From: Bacteroidales bacterium H4
GTDB lineage: Bacteria > Bacteroidota > Bacteroidia > Bacteroidales > Muribaculaceae
DNA length: 64,000 bases
Direction of reading: 5' to 3'
NCBI GenBank assembly: GCA_001701165.1
Contig: DAAP01000024.1
Coordinates: 32,478 to 96,477, forward strand
How positions within the stretch are numbered: the first letter of the stretch is position 1; every line of letters starts with the position of its first letter. Below the pieces are notes generated by a model. It was not told where the DNA came from, made no database searches, and saw nothing but the letters and a program-made list of their open reading frames with translations. The position numbers and the translations under genes are program-made. This document shows positions 7,892 to 16,046 of this stretch, in pieces.

Positions 7892-8266
7892 ATGATTAAA
7901 CTGTTGGAACATAATCGCCGACCCGACATCTCTTTCAGCCGTAAGAGAGGAACTATCCGCATTACGGCAAGGGTGGCACGTGTCCTCGGCCTGCGTCCCG
8001 GTGATGCAATCAACATAGCCGTCAGTAACGGCGAGTATTACCTGCACGCCGTTCATATTACAAACGGCATCGGACGGTTTGAGGCGCAGTGCTGGCCCAC
8101 CAAGAAAGGGAGCGGTAACTACTGCGCCAGTTGCGTGCGCCTATGCCGTTCCCTGCTTGATTCGGTAGGTGTCAAGGCTGACAAAGCCGCCTACATGGTC
8201 GGCCAGGCATTCGAGCGCGACAGCATTACTTATGTTCCAATCATAACTCTGCATCCGCTATTATGA
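7892..8266 (+). CDS. AbrB-like small protein, first gene of tail operon
   Basis: This 124-residue protein has an N-terminal segment (ISFSRKRGTIRITARVARVL, then GLRPGDAINIAVSNGEYYL) with the pattern of an AbrB/SpoVT swapped-hairpin DNA-binding domain. The rest holds three Cys (CWPTKKGSGNYCASCV) and a helix. It is the first gene behind a late promoter and overlaps the tail gene by ATGA. DNA binding and a regulatory role are inference; it could equally be a small structural protein. It is one candidate for the factor that reads the late promoter box. Confidence 0.6.
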   Translation: MIKLLEHNRRPDISFSRKRGTIRITARVARVLGLRPGDAINIAVSNGEYYLHAVHITNGIGRFEAQCWPTKKGSGNYCASCVRLCRSLLDSVGVKADKAAYMVGQAFERDSITYVPIITLHPLL

Positions 8267-10971
8267 ACAAAGATGTAAAATACAATGGCTACACTGCCTC
8301 TCCGTCTGACTACGAATGTCAGGACGGAGAGATGTCGTTGTCACTAAATCTCATTGCCGAAGACAACCAAATTAAAACACTTGGTCAGCCTGACATTATT
8401 CTCACTTTGCAAGAGGGGGAGCGTGTGTTGTTTGTCCATAGTGTGCCTAATCAGAAGAATTACATTTTGGCACGAGCCGGTTCGGGTTCATCTTTTGGGG
8501 TCTATTGGCTAAAGAAAGACCCCACCATAACAGATACGACAACGGCGCAATACATTACCACATTCGACTGCATATTGGATATTACTGCCGTAGGCAATAC
8601 TCTTGTGTTTGCGTTGGAAGAGGGCCTGAAATATCTGCTATGGAAAGATGATAATTATATGCAGCTTAAAAATCGACCGCCGTTTATCTCAATTGATTTT
8701 GGGCTGTATAAGGTTGGCACTCTTGACAACAGCGAGGAGTTTACCATACCGGCACGTTGCGGCGCAACGTGGAGCAGTCAACGTGGGCAGGCTGAGAAAG
8801 CGGAGTTGGCCGAAATGACACAAATGGCTTATGGCTTACTCAATCAGGCTATCGTTGAAAAGATAACCTCTCAGGGTTATTTCTATCAGCCTTTCTTCGT
8901 CAGATATGCATATAGGATGTACGATGGAACGTATAGTTGGCACTCCGTGCCGATACTCATGTTGCCTACGATTTTACCTCCATTCATAAAGTATAGTGAT
9001 GACGGCACGCAGCCTGCGGCAGGTGGCACGCTCAATGCGACATTCACATTGGATGTGCCATATTTCGGGTTAGCCTATCGCATATTGAATGACGGCGAAG
9101 ATGAATTATCCAATTGGTCTGACCTTGTGGCTGGCATTGATATATTTGTTTCCGCGCCGATCTATACGTACGACCAATCTAAAGATTTGCCGTGGCGACC
9201 GGTAGTCACAACACGAACTATCCTTTCAGAGGTTAGCCCGGACAAGGAAATGTCAACATCGGGCAGACCCACCGAGGTTGTCGCCGCTGAGGTGTTTGTC
9301 GGCCATTATGCGGATAGCCTTACCGGCTCTTATGTTGACCACACAATGAAAACCGGCGACTCCCATAGCATTCTTAACATCAAACCGCATGAGAATATGC
9401 ACCGTAACATTCGGAGTGCGCATGATTTCTACAAACTTGCGGAGATTGATATCAAGAATATAACGGTAATGTCGGCAATGGCACATCTGAAAATAACCGA
9501 ATCGGATTTGTCATCATTGGTTACTCGCCAAACACTTGACGATGATTATCAGTCTCACTGCAATCTTGTAGCCTCATCGCTCTATACGTTTAACTCTCGC
9601 CTTAATCTTGCCGGGGTTAAGATTGCACCTGCCGAGCCGTTTCCGATACGCTCATGTATGCAGTTCGGTAACCCCAAAGGACAGACAACAACGAGAGCTC
9701 GCATTACGGTTTGGACTCGTCTCAACGGCGTAAGATGTTATTCCGCCCATACCGGAGAGGCTGAGGCCGATATTTGGCACAACCCTGCCTCCAACTTCCC
9801 ACGCTATCTATTTTACCCCGATGCGTCAGCCTATAAAATGGAAATATTTGTGTCTGAAAGCCAAAAGTATATTATAAATCTGACCCCTCATGATTTTCTA
9901 AATGGGGCATACTACTATATGGGCAAGTCGGGAATGAGCAAAGTGACTACACCGACCAACGCAGAGCCGGAAACAGCCGAGTGTGCTACCTCGGTAAGTG
10001 TTGGCTCTAAAATATACACTTCGGAAATCAACAATCCGTTTACATTCCCCGTGCTTGGCATTAATACTGTCGGGTCAGGAGAAGTGTTAGGTATTTGTTC
10101 TGCTGCGAAAGCACTCTCACAAGGTCAGTTCGGTCAGTTCCCTCTATATGCTTTCACGTCTGAGGGCGTATGGGCGTTGGAAACAACACCGACCGGCACA
10201 TACTCCGCTAAACAGCCTATCACGCGCGATGTGTGTATCAATGCGGCAAGCATTACACAGATTGATTCAGCCGTGCTGTTCGCCACGGATAGAGGCATTA
10301 TGCTAATATCGGGTTCGCAGACGCAATGTATTTCCGATGTCATAAATACTGACTACCCCTTTGACGTGCTGACCTTGCCCGGCATGGAGAAACTACACTC
10401 AATGCTCGGTCACGATGATAAAACCTGCTTCCCGATTGCTCCGTTCTCTTCGTTCCTGAAAACGTGTGGAATGATATACGACTACGTTCATCAGCATATC
10501 ATCGTGTTTTCTCCCAAACACACTTATGCTTATGTGTACTCTCTCAAATCACAGCAGTGGGGTATGCTCTTCTCAAAGATAGAAAGTGTTGTCAACTCCT
10601 ACCCGGAGGCTCTTGCTATTGACAAGGATTGTAACCTTGTTGATTTCACAAAAGACGGCAAGGAAGAGATAAGCGGCCTCCTTGTCACACGTCCGCTCAA
10701 ACTGGAAACGCCGGATGTCCTAAAGACTATGGACACGGTTATTCAGCGTGGCCACTTCCGGAAGGGGCATGTGCAGTCCGTTCTCTACGGCTCGCGCGAC
10801 CTCTTTAATTGGCAGAGGGTATGGTCGAGCAAAGACCACTACCTCCGTGGCTTCCGTGGCACCCCTTACAAGTATTTCCGAATTGCTTGCGTGACTTCGC
10901 TCGCCGATGATGAGAGTATATTCGGAGCATCCCTGCAATTCAATCCGCGTCAGACCAATCAACCGAGATAA
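8263..10971 (+). CDS. large tail protein (tail stabilisation/hub-like)
   Basis: A 902-residue protein beginning VKYNGYTASPSDYECQDGEM. I recognise this N-terminus from uncharacterised structural proteins of Bacteroidales podophages. The sequence is rich in beta strands, with blade-like segments in the first 150 residues (ITAVGNTLVFALEEGLKYLLW) and again around residues 600-800 (YAFTSEGVWALE, AVLFATDRGIMLISG, KHTYAYVYSLKSQQWGMLFS), suggesting beta-propeller-like modules. Size and composition fit a tail hub or tail-stabilisation protein such as the P22 gp10 class, but this is by analogy. No membrane segments or catalytic motifs are seen. Confidence 0.65.
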   Translation: MNKDVKYNGYTASPSDYECQDGEMSLSLNLIAEDNQIKTLGQPDIILTLQEGERVLFVHSVPNQKNYILARAGSGSSFGVYWLKKDPTITDTTTAQYITTFDCILDITAVGNTLVFALEEGLKYLLWKDDNYMQLKNRPPFISIDFGLYKVGTLDNSEEFTIPARCGATWSSQRGQAEKAELAEMTQMAYGLLNQAIVEKITSQGYFYQPFFVRYAYRMYDGTYSWHSVPILMLPTILPPFIKYSDDGTQPAAGGTLNATFTLDVPYFGLAYRILNDGEDELSNWSDLVAGIDIFVSAPIYTYDQSKDLPWRPVVTTRTILSEVSPDKEMSTSGRPTEVVAAEVFVGHYADSLTGSYVDHTMKTGDSHSILNIKPHENMHRNIRSAHDFYKLAEIDIKNITVMSAMAHLKITESDLSSLVTRQTLDDDYQSHCNLVASSLYTFNSRLNLAGVKIAPAEPFPIRSCMQFGNPKGQTTTRARITVWTRLNGVRCYSAHTGEAEADIWHNPASNFPRYLFYPDASAYKMEIFVSESQKYIINLTPHDFLNGAYYYMGKSGMSKVTTPTNAEPETAECATSVSVGSKIYTSEINNPFTFPVLGINTVGSGEVLGICSAAKALSQGQFGQFPLYAFTSEGVWALETTPTGTYSAKQPITRDVCINAASITQIDSAVLFATDRGIMLISGSQTQCISDVINTDYPFDVLTLPGMEKLHSMLGHDDKTCFPIAPFSSFLKTCGMIYDYVHQHIIVFSPKHTYAYVYSLKSQQWGMLFSKIESVVNSYPEALAIDKDCNLVDFTKDGKEEISGLLVTRPLKLETPDVLKTMDTVIQRGHFRKGHVQSVLYGSRDLFNWQRVWSSKDHYLRGFRGTPYKYFRIACVTSLADDESIFGASLQFNPRQTNQPR

Positions 10972-11004
10972 CTCATGTACTAATTTAATATCTATTGTAA
11001 GACG

Positions 11005-11040
11005 AGAAAGGCCGCCATGCGTGATGCACAGCGGTCTTTC
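11005..11040. terminator. bidirectional terminator hairpin
   Basis: Arms GAAAGGCCGC (11005-11014) and GCGGTCTTTC (11031-11040) pair with one mismatch. They lie between the convergent ends of the tail gene (+) and the 174-residue structural gene (-). Confidence 0.65.
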
Positions 11041-11057
11041 GCTTTGATATGGCAACA

Positions 11058-11582
11058 TTAAAAAGGGTGCATACGTCTGCGTGCCTTTGCTATCCTGTTG
11101 TGCAGGTTTATCCGTATCTCGCTCTCTGCGTCCTCGGCTTTGGCTTCCCATACCTGCGCCTTTGCGGTGTTGGTGATAGTCAGCCAGTCAGCCACAGCCT
11201 TGCAGACAAGGTATTCGTGGATGAGGTTCTCAAGCAGGTAGAGCGTGGTCTGCGAGAAGTCGAGCGGTACGCTCAACACTATCCCATAGACTGGCGGCTC
11301 ACGCAGGTTGTCGTTGAGTTCCGTGCGGTGCAGCTCGTTCTTGGTGTAGGGGTATAGGAGTTCCCTGCACTTGCACACGGTCAGATTCAGCACTCGCGTC
11401 ACACGGTCCACGTTTCCGTCCTCGCCTACATCCTGCACCATGTGGCGGTTGTGGTTGCTTTCCGTGTCCATGACGCTACCCTCTATAAAGGCATAGTTCT
11501 TTATGTCATACAGCAGTTGGTCGCGCTTGAACCCTAACACGGCGTTGAGCCTGCCGTCCTTTTCTTCCAAAAAGCAACTCAT
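11058..11582 (-). CDS. structural-type protein, paralogue 3 of 3
   Basis: This 174-residue protein is the last of three tandem genes with the same architecture. The C-terminal segment LIHEYLVCKAVADWLTITN plus AKAQVWEAKAEDAESEIR aligns with AVHAYLANTAIADWYMVTN and SFFIASIIGQWFKFANK in the two genes upstream. The N-terminus starts FKRDQLLYDIKNYAFIEG, parallel to KISWLLYDIMNETFLRG in paralogue 2. Three diverged copies behind a late promoter, in a lysis/structural operon, suggest a virion component such as a tail or head-completion protein. I do not know the family. It carries a basic tail (RIAKARRRMHPF) in place of the PTD tail of the other copies. Confidence 0.65.
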   Translation of the reverse strand: MSCFLEEKDGRLNAVLGFKRDQLLYDIKNYAFIEGSVMDTESNHNRHMVQDVGEDGNVDRVTRVLNLTVCKCRELLYPYTKNELHRTELNDNLREPPVYGIVLSVPLDFSQTTLYLLENLIHEYLVCKAVADWLTITNTAKAQVWEAKAEDAESEIRINLHNRIAKARRRMHPF

Positions 11583-11594
11583 GGGATACTGGGA

Positions 11595-12104
11595 TTAGTC
11601 GGTGGGACGTGCCGGGCGGCTACGCTTGCTCACGGTCTGACGGATTAACTCCATGTTCTTGTTGGCAAGGGCGTAGTATTGCTCCGCGTCAGCCTTGTTG
11701 GTTACCATGTACCAGTCGGCGATGGCTGTGTTGGCGAGGTATGCATGGACGGCTTCGCCTACGCCGGTGGTCGCGGCTTCGTTGAAGTTGCTCGGCATGG
11801 TGAGGTTCAGCACAAGGTCTTTACTGCCGTCATAGTGGCTGTTGTCGGTCGTTGTGCCATTCTCGTTGAGATACTCGCCCAGTTCGGTCTGAACCTCCGC
11901 AAAGGCTCTCTTGATTGAGCGCAGAATCTTCTCGCGGTTTTCCTCGTCCTCCGAGGCGAACATACTTGCAACCTCTTTGTGGTTGTCCTTGTTCTGAATG
12001 GTACGTCCGCGCAGGAACGTTTCATTCATGATGTCATAGAGCAGCCACGAGATTTTGATTGTGGCTGTGACATTCTTCTTTGTGCCTAAAGTGGGGTTTG
12101 GCAT
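11595..12104 (-). CDS. structural-type protein, paralogue 2 of 3
   Basis: A 169-residue middle copy of the triplet. It shares LLYDIMNETFLRG near the N-terminus with paralogue 3 and YLANTAIADWYMVTNKADAEQYY with both others. It ends RSRPARPTD, nearly the same as the RKPTRPTD end of paralogue 1. A conserved pair VLNLTMPSNF (here) and VLSVPLDFS (paralogue 3) marks the central strand. No catalytic residues are apparent. The function is inferred only from company: it sits between the spanin/amidase genes and the transcription terminator. Confidence 0.65.
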   Translation of the reverse strand: MPNPTLGTKKNVTATIKISWLLYDIMNETFLRGRTIQNKDNHKEVASMFASEDEENREKILRSIKRAFAEVQTELGEYLNENGTTTDNSHYDGSKDLVLNLTMPSNFNEAATTGVGEAVHAYLANTAIADWYMVTNKADAEQYYALANKNMELIRQTVSKRSRPARPTD

Positions 12105-12127
12105 AGTTCGTAGTTATTAAATGTTGA

Positions 12128-12685
12128 TTAGTCGGTGGGGCGTGTCGGCTTTCGGCGGCTGTAGAGTAACCTCTCGGCGGTTTCCATCATGTCGGCCGCC
12201 TGCACAAAGTAGTCCTTTGCCTCGCCTTTGTTTGCAAATTTGAACCATTGCCCGATGATCGAGGCAATGAAGAAACTGCGCAGGGTTGACTGGACGCTTG
12301 CGGTCAACACCTTGTCAAACGACTTGCTGACCTCAATGACGGCTTCGTAACCGGTCCTGCCTAATGTTACTGGGGGCTGAACTGGGGGCAATGCGTTGGC
12401 GTTCTCGGACTGCGTGGATATGCCCGGCTCCGGGAGTGGGTCAACAATGGCAGCGCTGATGAGTTTTGTCCTGCCCGACACCAGCATTTCCTTTAGGTTC
12501 TCGTTGGTGGCGGATACGGACTCTTCCCAAAACCTGCTCAATTCCGCGAGGTCATCATCGGCCGCAAGGATGCGGTCGCGTGCGCCCTCATCGCCGTCTA
12601 TCAGTTTAGACCCTGTGTAGTCGGTCGCCTTGGCTACCTCTTCGTACACATCGTCTTGAAATATTTGTATGGTGATTGTTTCCAT
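12128..12685 (-). CDS. structural-type protein, paralogue 1 of 3
   Basis: A 185-residue first copy of the tandem triplet. The N-terminal half differs from the others and has an acidic segment (LIDGDEGARDRILAADDDLAEL). The C-terminal half has VSKSFDKVLTASVQSTLRSFFIASIIGQWFKFANKGEAKDY split around the shared core, and the RKPTRPTD end. Its ATG overlaps the stop of the spanin-like gene (TAATG), so the two are translationally coupled. Confidence 0.65.
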   Translation of the reverse strand: METITIQIFQDDVYEEVAKATDYTGSKLIDGDEGARDRILAADDDLAELSRFWEESVSATNENLKEMLVSGRTKLISAAIVDPLPEPGISTQSENANALPPVQPPVTLGRTGYEAVIEVSKSFDKVLTASVQSTLRSFFIASIIGQWFKFANKGEAKDYFVQAADMMETAERLLYSRRKPTRPTD

Positions 12686-13269
12686 TATAAATCAATGATT
12701 GAATAGGTCAGACTGATTCCGAGGAACGGCTCAAAGCCGTGGGGCGTATAGCCGAAGCCGACTGTCGGCCCTATGTGCCACCGCTTGGGAGGCTTCTTTA
12801 TAGTCACTATCTCGCGCCGGGGATATACGAACAGGCTGTCAAGGCTCGGATAAACACCGCTGACGTATGCCTTGTAGTCCTCTCCCTCATAGACGTTCTG
12901 CGTGATTGGCAGCTGTAATGTCAAGCTGTCGGGTGCTGTCGCCTCAACGTCTGCGCTTGTCAGTTCGGCGGTGTCCGCTCTGATGTCGGGCAGGTTCTCT
13001 AACCGCCTTGCGCTTTCGGAGCATTGCGGAGAAAGAATCCCTCGGTCGATGTATGAAGTGGGGATTGTAACCTTTTTAGAGCCTACCTGCTGTGAGTGGA
13101 CAGGCGCAGGCCCGATGTAGGGAATGGTGTCATATACCGTGATGGTGTCGGTTTCGATTGCTTCTCGGCCTGGGATATTGTCGCCGGGCGGTGACTGGCA
13201 CTTGTGGAGATACGCGCCTGCCACAAGACTGGCGACTACAACCAAGAGTATCTTCAGAAAATTCTTCAT
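12685..13269 (-). CDS. DUF6808-like membrane-anchored protein (spanin-like)
   Basis: A 194-residue protein starting MKNFLKILLVVVASLVAGAY, a single N-terminal membrane or lipoprotein-like segment followed by a Cys (HKCQSP). The periplasmic part contains DTITVYDTIPYIG, a central SLTLQLPITQNVYEGEDYKAY core, SGVYPSLDSLFVYPRREIV and a C-terminal beta hairpin (GPTVGFGYTPHGFEPFLG). This matches my recollection of DUF6808 proteins that follow endolysin genes in Bacteroides phages. The start at 13269 overlaps the amidase stop. Position after amidase and holin suggests an Rz/spanin-like role in outer-membrane disruption, which is inference. Confidence 0.7.
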   Translation of the reverse strand: MKNFLKILLVVVASLVAGAYLHKCQSPPGDNIPGREAIETDTITVYDTIPYIGPAPVHSQQVGSKKVTIPTSYIDRGILSPQCSESARRLENLPDIRADTAELTSADVEATAPDSLTLQLPITQNVYEGEDYKAYVSGVYPSLDSLFVYPRREIVTIKKPPKRWHIGPTVGFGYTPHGFEPFLGISLTYSIIDL

Positions 13270-13940
13270 GCTTTCTTTATTTTTTTGATGTAGTTGATGA
13301 TTCCGTTGGCGTGGAGTTCCACGATTGCCTTTGTTCCCTCTTCCGAGAGCAGGAAGTCGCAGTCTGCCTTGTTGTCTTGGAAGAGCGACTCGGTCAGCAC
13401 AGCCGGGCATTTGGTGTGGACGAGGATGTAGAACCGCGCCTCATAGTCGGGGTCGCCGTCACTCCAGTCTGCCCTCATGGGCTTCTGCCTGCTGTCGTAT
13501 GCGCCCTGCACCTGCAAGAATGGGAAGCGGTCTTTGTAGTCTTTCAGACCCTCGTCAGCGGCTTTCCAAATCTCGGTGGCGAGGTCGTCAGCCTTAGTTT
13601 TGCCGGGCGAGGTATAGACACACCAACCGCCTGCACTCTTCCACTTGCCGTCCGCTCCTGCGGCGTTGCAGTGGATGGAAACGAGCAGAACATTCTCCTT
13701 GCCGTATTTGTCGCAGTAGGCGTTGGCTCTGCGGCACCTTTCGGGCAGGCTGATGTCTTTATCCTCCTCAACGAGCAGGTGCGCCTCTATCGGTGTTTTG
13801 GCATTGACCATGCGACTGTTCAATGTCTTTACCAATCGGCGTGCTATCTCGCGGCTCTTGAGATACTCTTTGAGTTTTCTGTCGGGGCTACACTTGCCGG
13901 GGGTGTCGCTCCCGTGTCCGTTGTCAATAAGAACTATCAT
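13266..13940 (-). CDS. N-acetylmuramoyl-L-alanine amidase (endolysin)
   Basis: This 224-residue protein has the Amidase_3 layout: IVLIDNGHGSDTPG with the first zinc His, a Glu after about 20 residues (EYLKSREIARRLV), VSIHCNAAGADG with the second His, and CPAVLTESLFQDN with the catalytic Glu. It cleaves the amide bond between muramic acid and the stem peptide. No signal peptide is visible, so it relies on the adjacent holin to reach the wall. It is the intact member of two amidases in this prophage and lies 7 bases downstream of the holin gene. Confidence 0.92.
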   Translation of the reverse strand: MIVLIDNGHGSDTPGKCSPDRKLKEYLKSREIARRLVKTLNSRMVNAKTPIEAHLLVEEDKDISLPERCRRANAYCDKYGKENVLLVSIHCNAAGADGKWKSAGGWCVYTSPGKTKADDLATEIWKAADEGLKDYKDRFPFLQVQGAYDSRQKPMRADWSDGDPDYEARFYILVHTKCPAVLTESLFQDNKADCDFLLSEEGTKAIVELHANGIINYIKKIKKA

Positions 13941-13947
13941 GCTTCAG

Positions 13948-14394
13948 TCAGTTGTGTGTGGTTGTTGGTAAGTCCGAGAACTGGGAGATTATTCTCATCG
14001 CGTCTTTCTTATCGACCGCTTCTATGATGTCGTTGATGATTTCGGGCAACTCCTTCATGTGGCTCTTGCGCCGTTTGGCGTGTTCAAACATTGACTTGAT
14101 CTCAATCACAATCAGACCTACGCCGAACAGCAGGGCCGCGAATGGGAGAAAGTAGAATGTGAACAGCACGCCCAGACAATCTACAAGGAAGCCTATCAGC
14201 AGGAATCGCCAATACTCGCTCATCTTCGCTATCGTTACGCGCAGCTTATGGGAGTGGACGCGCTGATTGGTTTTCTTCGCCGTGTAAACTCCGTCCCATA
14301 AGTCGAGCATAATGGCGATGATTACCAGTAGGCTCACGGCGAGGAACACGCCGAGGAAGAGGAATATTTTGTCAAGTGATAAGATTGATTCCAT
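13948..14394 (-). CDS. phage holin family protein
   Basis: A 148-residue protein with membrane segments at about residues 10-32 (IFLFLGVFLAVSLLVIIAIM) and two more around 65-100 (FLLIGFLVDCLGVLFTFYF, LPFAALLFGVGLIVIEI). It contains LWDGVYTAKKTNQRVHSHKLRVTI, the conserved loop of Bacteroidota phage holins. The cytoplasmic tail is charged. It should form the lysis pores that release the neighbouring amidase. A second holin of the same family occurs at 19907-20416. Confidence 0.82.
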   Translation of the reverse strand: MESILSLDKIFLFLGVFLAVSLLVIIAIMLDLWDGVYTAKKTNQRVHSHKLRVTIAKMSEYWRFLLIGFLVDCLGVLFTFYFLPFAALLFGVGLIVIEIKSMFEHAKRRKSHMKELPEIINDIIEAVDKKDAMRIISQFSDLPTTTHN

Positions 14395-14406
14395 TGTCGG
14401 GATTGG

Positions 14407-14700
14407 TTAGAGAAGATACGAAACGAATGCGCCTGCGCTTCCGATGACTGCGCCTGCCGTGTCGGCCGCGAGGTCTTTCCAGCAGAAGTGATTGCCTGCC
14501 TGCTTGCGGTCGCGTGCCTCTTTCCATACGCCGATGGCGAGTGTCACGAAGAGGGCGGCTCCGTAGGCGGTGGCGGCGCGTGCGCCGGGGTTGTCGGGCA
14601 TGAGGTTGTAAATCGCGTTGGCAATAAAGGTCGATGCGAGTATTGCCAAAATGAGGCTCACAATGAAGTGAAGCACTTTGTCGGTTGGTACTTTTTTCAT
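14407..14700 (-). CDS. small VanZ/YfiM-like membrane protein, copy A
   Basis: A 97-residue protein with three hydrophobic segments: KVLHFIVSLILAILASTFIAN, AAFVT-type AYGAALFVTLAIGVW, and TAGAVIGSAGAFVSYLL. The DKVLHF start and the GVWKEARD plus WKDLAADTAG pattern are typical of VanZ/DUF2279-like small membrane proteins, which phages often carry in lysis regions. I chose the ATG at 14700 (MKKVPTDK), 25 bases downstream of the -7 element. It is the first gene of the lysis operon. A truncated copy lies at 15318-15530. Confidence 0.7.
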   Translation of the reverse strand: MKKVPTDKVLHFIVSLILAILASTFIANAIYNLMPDNPGARAATAYGAALFVTLAIGVWKEARDRKQAGNHFCWKDLAADTAGAVIGSAGAFVSYLL

Positions 14701-14724
14701 GATGAATCTATTTTTGGTTCGGCG

Positions 14725-14768
14725 CAAAGTTACCCATATACTATTCCTGCCACGCTTTAACTTTTGTG
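14725..14768 (-). promoter_or_regulatory. late promoter P2 (lysis operon)
   Basis: On the minus strand the box CACAAAAGTTAAAG (14768-14755) is followed by exactly 22 bases and TAACTTTG (14732-14725). It drives copy A, the holin, amidase, spanin-like gene and the triplet. Confidence 0.78.
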
Positions 14769-14813
14769 ACGCGACAAGAACGGCGCAAGATTGCTCCTGC
14801 GCCGTGCCTGCTT

Positions 14814-15296
14814 TTAACGATATGAGAGTATCAGAATCAGTGATGCGTATAGGTTGTATAGTAGTCCGGCTTCAAGCCAAAAGACAAAGTGCCTGCGGTC
14901 TATCGCCAGTCCGATGAGCGTTGCCGTGATTGCTATGTATGGCACTCCGCTTGTCAGTATGAGCCATGCCAGAGCCGACAGCCCCAGTATTATGGCGGCT
15001 CCGCTGTGGACGTGGTTAGTCATTCCTTCACGGAATGCCGGTGCCGATGCTACAAACAAGATTGAGGCGACAATGAAGAATGCCACGAACTGATAATTGT
15101 CGGGTGTGACATTGAGCAGAGGCACAAGGGCGAGTGTTCCGGCGGTCGCCGTGCAGGCCGGAAACAGCCACTTTCTTTCTGTCTTGTAGTAGATGGCACT
15201 GATTGAAGCCGGAATACCGATGGCGTTGATGTAGGCCGTTAGGTAGAGTGTCATGACTATGCACGACACGGAGACTGCGATTAGTTCTGGTAACAT
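14814..15296 (-). CDS. multi-pass membrane protein, unknown
   Basis: A 160-residue protein with about five hydrophobic helices, for example IAVSVSCIVMTLYLTAYI, FPACTATAGTLALVPLL, FVAFFIVASILFVASA, GAAIILGLSALAWLIL and LLYNLYASLILILSY. One loop holds AFREGMTNHVHSG. I do not recognise a family. It lies between the two VanZ-like copies and is probably expressed from the late promoter at 15557-15600. Candidates are a lysis accessory protein or a lysogenic conversion protein. Confidence 0.6.
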   Translation of the reverse strand: MLPELIAVSVSCIVMTLYLTAYINAIGIPASISAIYYKTERKWLFPACTATAGTLALVPLLNVTPDNYQFVAFFIVASILFVASAPAFREGMTNHVHSGAAIILGLSALAWLILTSGVPYIAITATLIGLAIDRRHFVFWLEAGLLYNLYASLILILSYR

Positions 15297-15317
15297 GATG
15301 TGATAATGATTTGGCGG

Positions 15318-15530
15318 TTATTTTACTGTCTTGAAAGCGGCCATGTCGCCAAGCTCGTTGATTGCTGTCCACTCGGCCTTGCTGACGGCGGCCCCATAGG
15401 CGGTGGCCGTGCGTGCGCCGGGGTTGTTGGGCATTAGGTTATAAATCGCGTTAGCAATGACGATCGATACGAGAATTGCTAAAATGAGGGCCAAAATAAA
15501 GTGAAGCACTTTGTCAGTTGGTATCTTCAT
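15318..15530 (-). CDS. truncated VanZ-like membrane protein, copy B
   Basis: A 70-residue protein whose first 48 residues (PTDKVLHFILALILAILV, then IANAIYNLMPNNPGART) are nearly identical to copy A at 14407-14700. After AYGAA the sequence switches to an unrelated 22-residue tail (VSKAEWTAINELGDMAAF). The two C-terminal hydrophobic segments of copy A are missing, so this is either a decayed duplicate or a one-helix derivative. It keeps its own late promoter and a normal stop. Confidence 0.6.
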   Translation of the reverse strand: MKIPTDKVLHFILALILAILVSIVIANAIYNLMPNNPGARTATAYGAAVSKAEWTAINELGDMAAFKTVK

Positions 15531-15556
15531 AATGTTGTGAATTTGATTATTTGATG

Positions 15557-15600
15557 CAAAGGTAATCTGTACTCTCCTTTGTCCCTCTTTATCTTTTGAG
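15557..15600 (-). promoter_or_regulatory. late promoter P3
   Basis: Minus-strand box CTCAAAAGATAAAG (15600-15587), 22-base spacer, then TACCTTTG (15564-15557), 27 bases before the ATG at 15530. It is nearly the same as P2. Confidence 0.75.
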
Positions 15601-15626
15601 CCACGCCGGAGTCTACCTTCCCATTG

Positions 15627-15755
15627 TCAAACGCCTTCGTTAAGGACCATTTGATAGGCAGCAATAGTTTGGCGATGTTCTGTTTCAGAGTTGAACTCAT
15701 ACGAAACCACCAGAGCATCCGCAATGTCTTTGAGTTTCAATATTACTTCTTTCAT
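15627..15755 (-). CDS. 42-residue protein, unknown
   Basis: A short open frame encodes KEVILKLKDIADALVVSYE, then FNSETEHRQTIAAYQMVLNE; it is well balanced in composition and predicted to be two helices. A host-type promoter (TTTG at 15823-15820, TAACTTTG at 15800-15793) lies about 38 bases upstream, which supports expression. Downstream in another frame the sequence stays open to 15527, and I see no reason to join the two. No family is recognised. Confidence 0.45.
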   Translation of the reverse strand: MKEVILKLKDIADALVVSYEFNSETEHRQTIAAYQMVLNEGV

Positions 15756-15792
15756 ATCTTCTTCGTTTATTTAAGTTGTTATTTTGGATATT

Positions 15793-15823
15793 CAAAGTTA
15801 GCGATAATTATTTGATTTACAAA
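15793..15823 (-). promoter_or_regulatory. host-type promoter for 42-residue gene
   Basis: Minus-strand TTTG (15823-15820) and TAACTTTG (15800-15793), start-to-start 23 bases, match the Bacteroidota sigma consensus. The late box is absent. Confidence 0.6.
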
Positions 15824-15983
15824 GTGTTAATCAATTTATTCTCAGTCATTTATGCAGATTTTTTCGTTATCTTTTATGCAATTTATTGATGATTGAAAAA
15901 GTGGACCATTGATACTGTGAATTATTCAGTAAGTTTTACTACCTCTACATCACAATTACAGAATTGAACTACATTGCAACACA

Positions 15984-16012
15984 TTGAATTTCGTTGAATT
16001 TCGTTGAATTTA
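15984..16012. repeat. three tandem 10-bp TTGAATTTCG units
   Basis: Two perfect units (15984-15993 and 15994-16003) and a third ending TTGAATTTA (16004-16012). They are in the non-coding left flank of the AT-rich cargo island, about 57 bases before its -7 element. Confidence 0.7.
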
Positions 16013-16046
16013 GATGCGTTTTCTGAAAAAATTAAGCAGTTTATTA

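Noticed and set aside
13158..14027. 289-codon plus-strand frame across the amidase gene
   Set aside because: Antisense shadow of the amidase and spanin-like genes; no recognisable motif.
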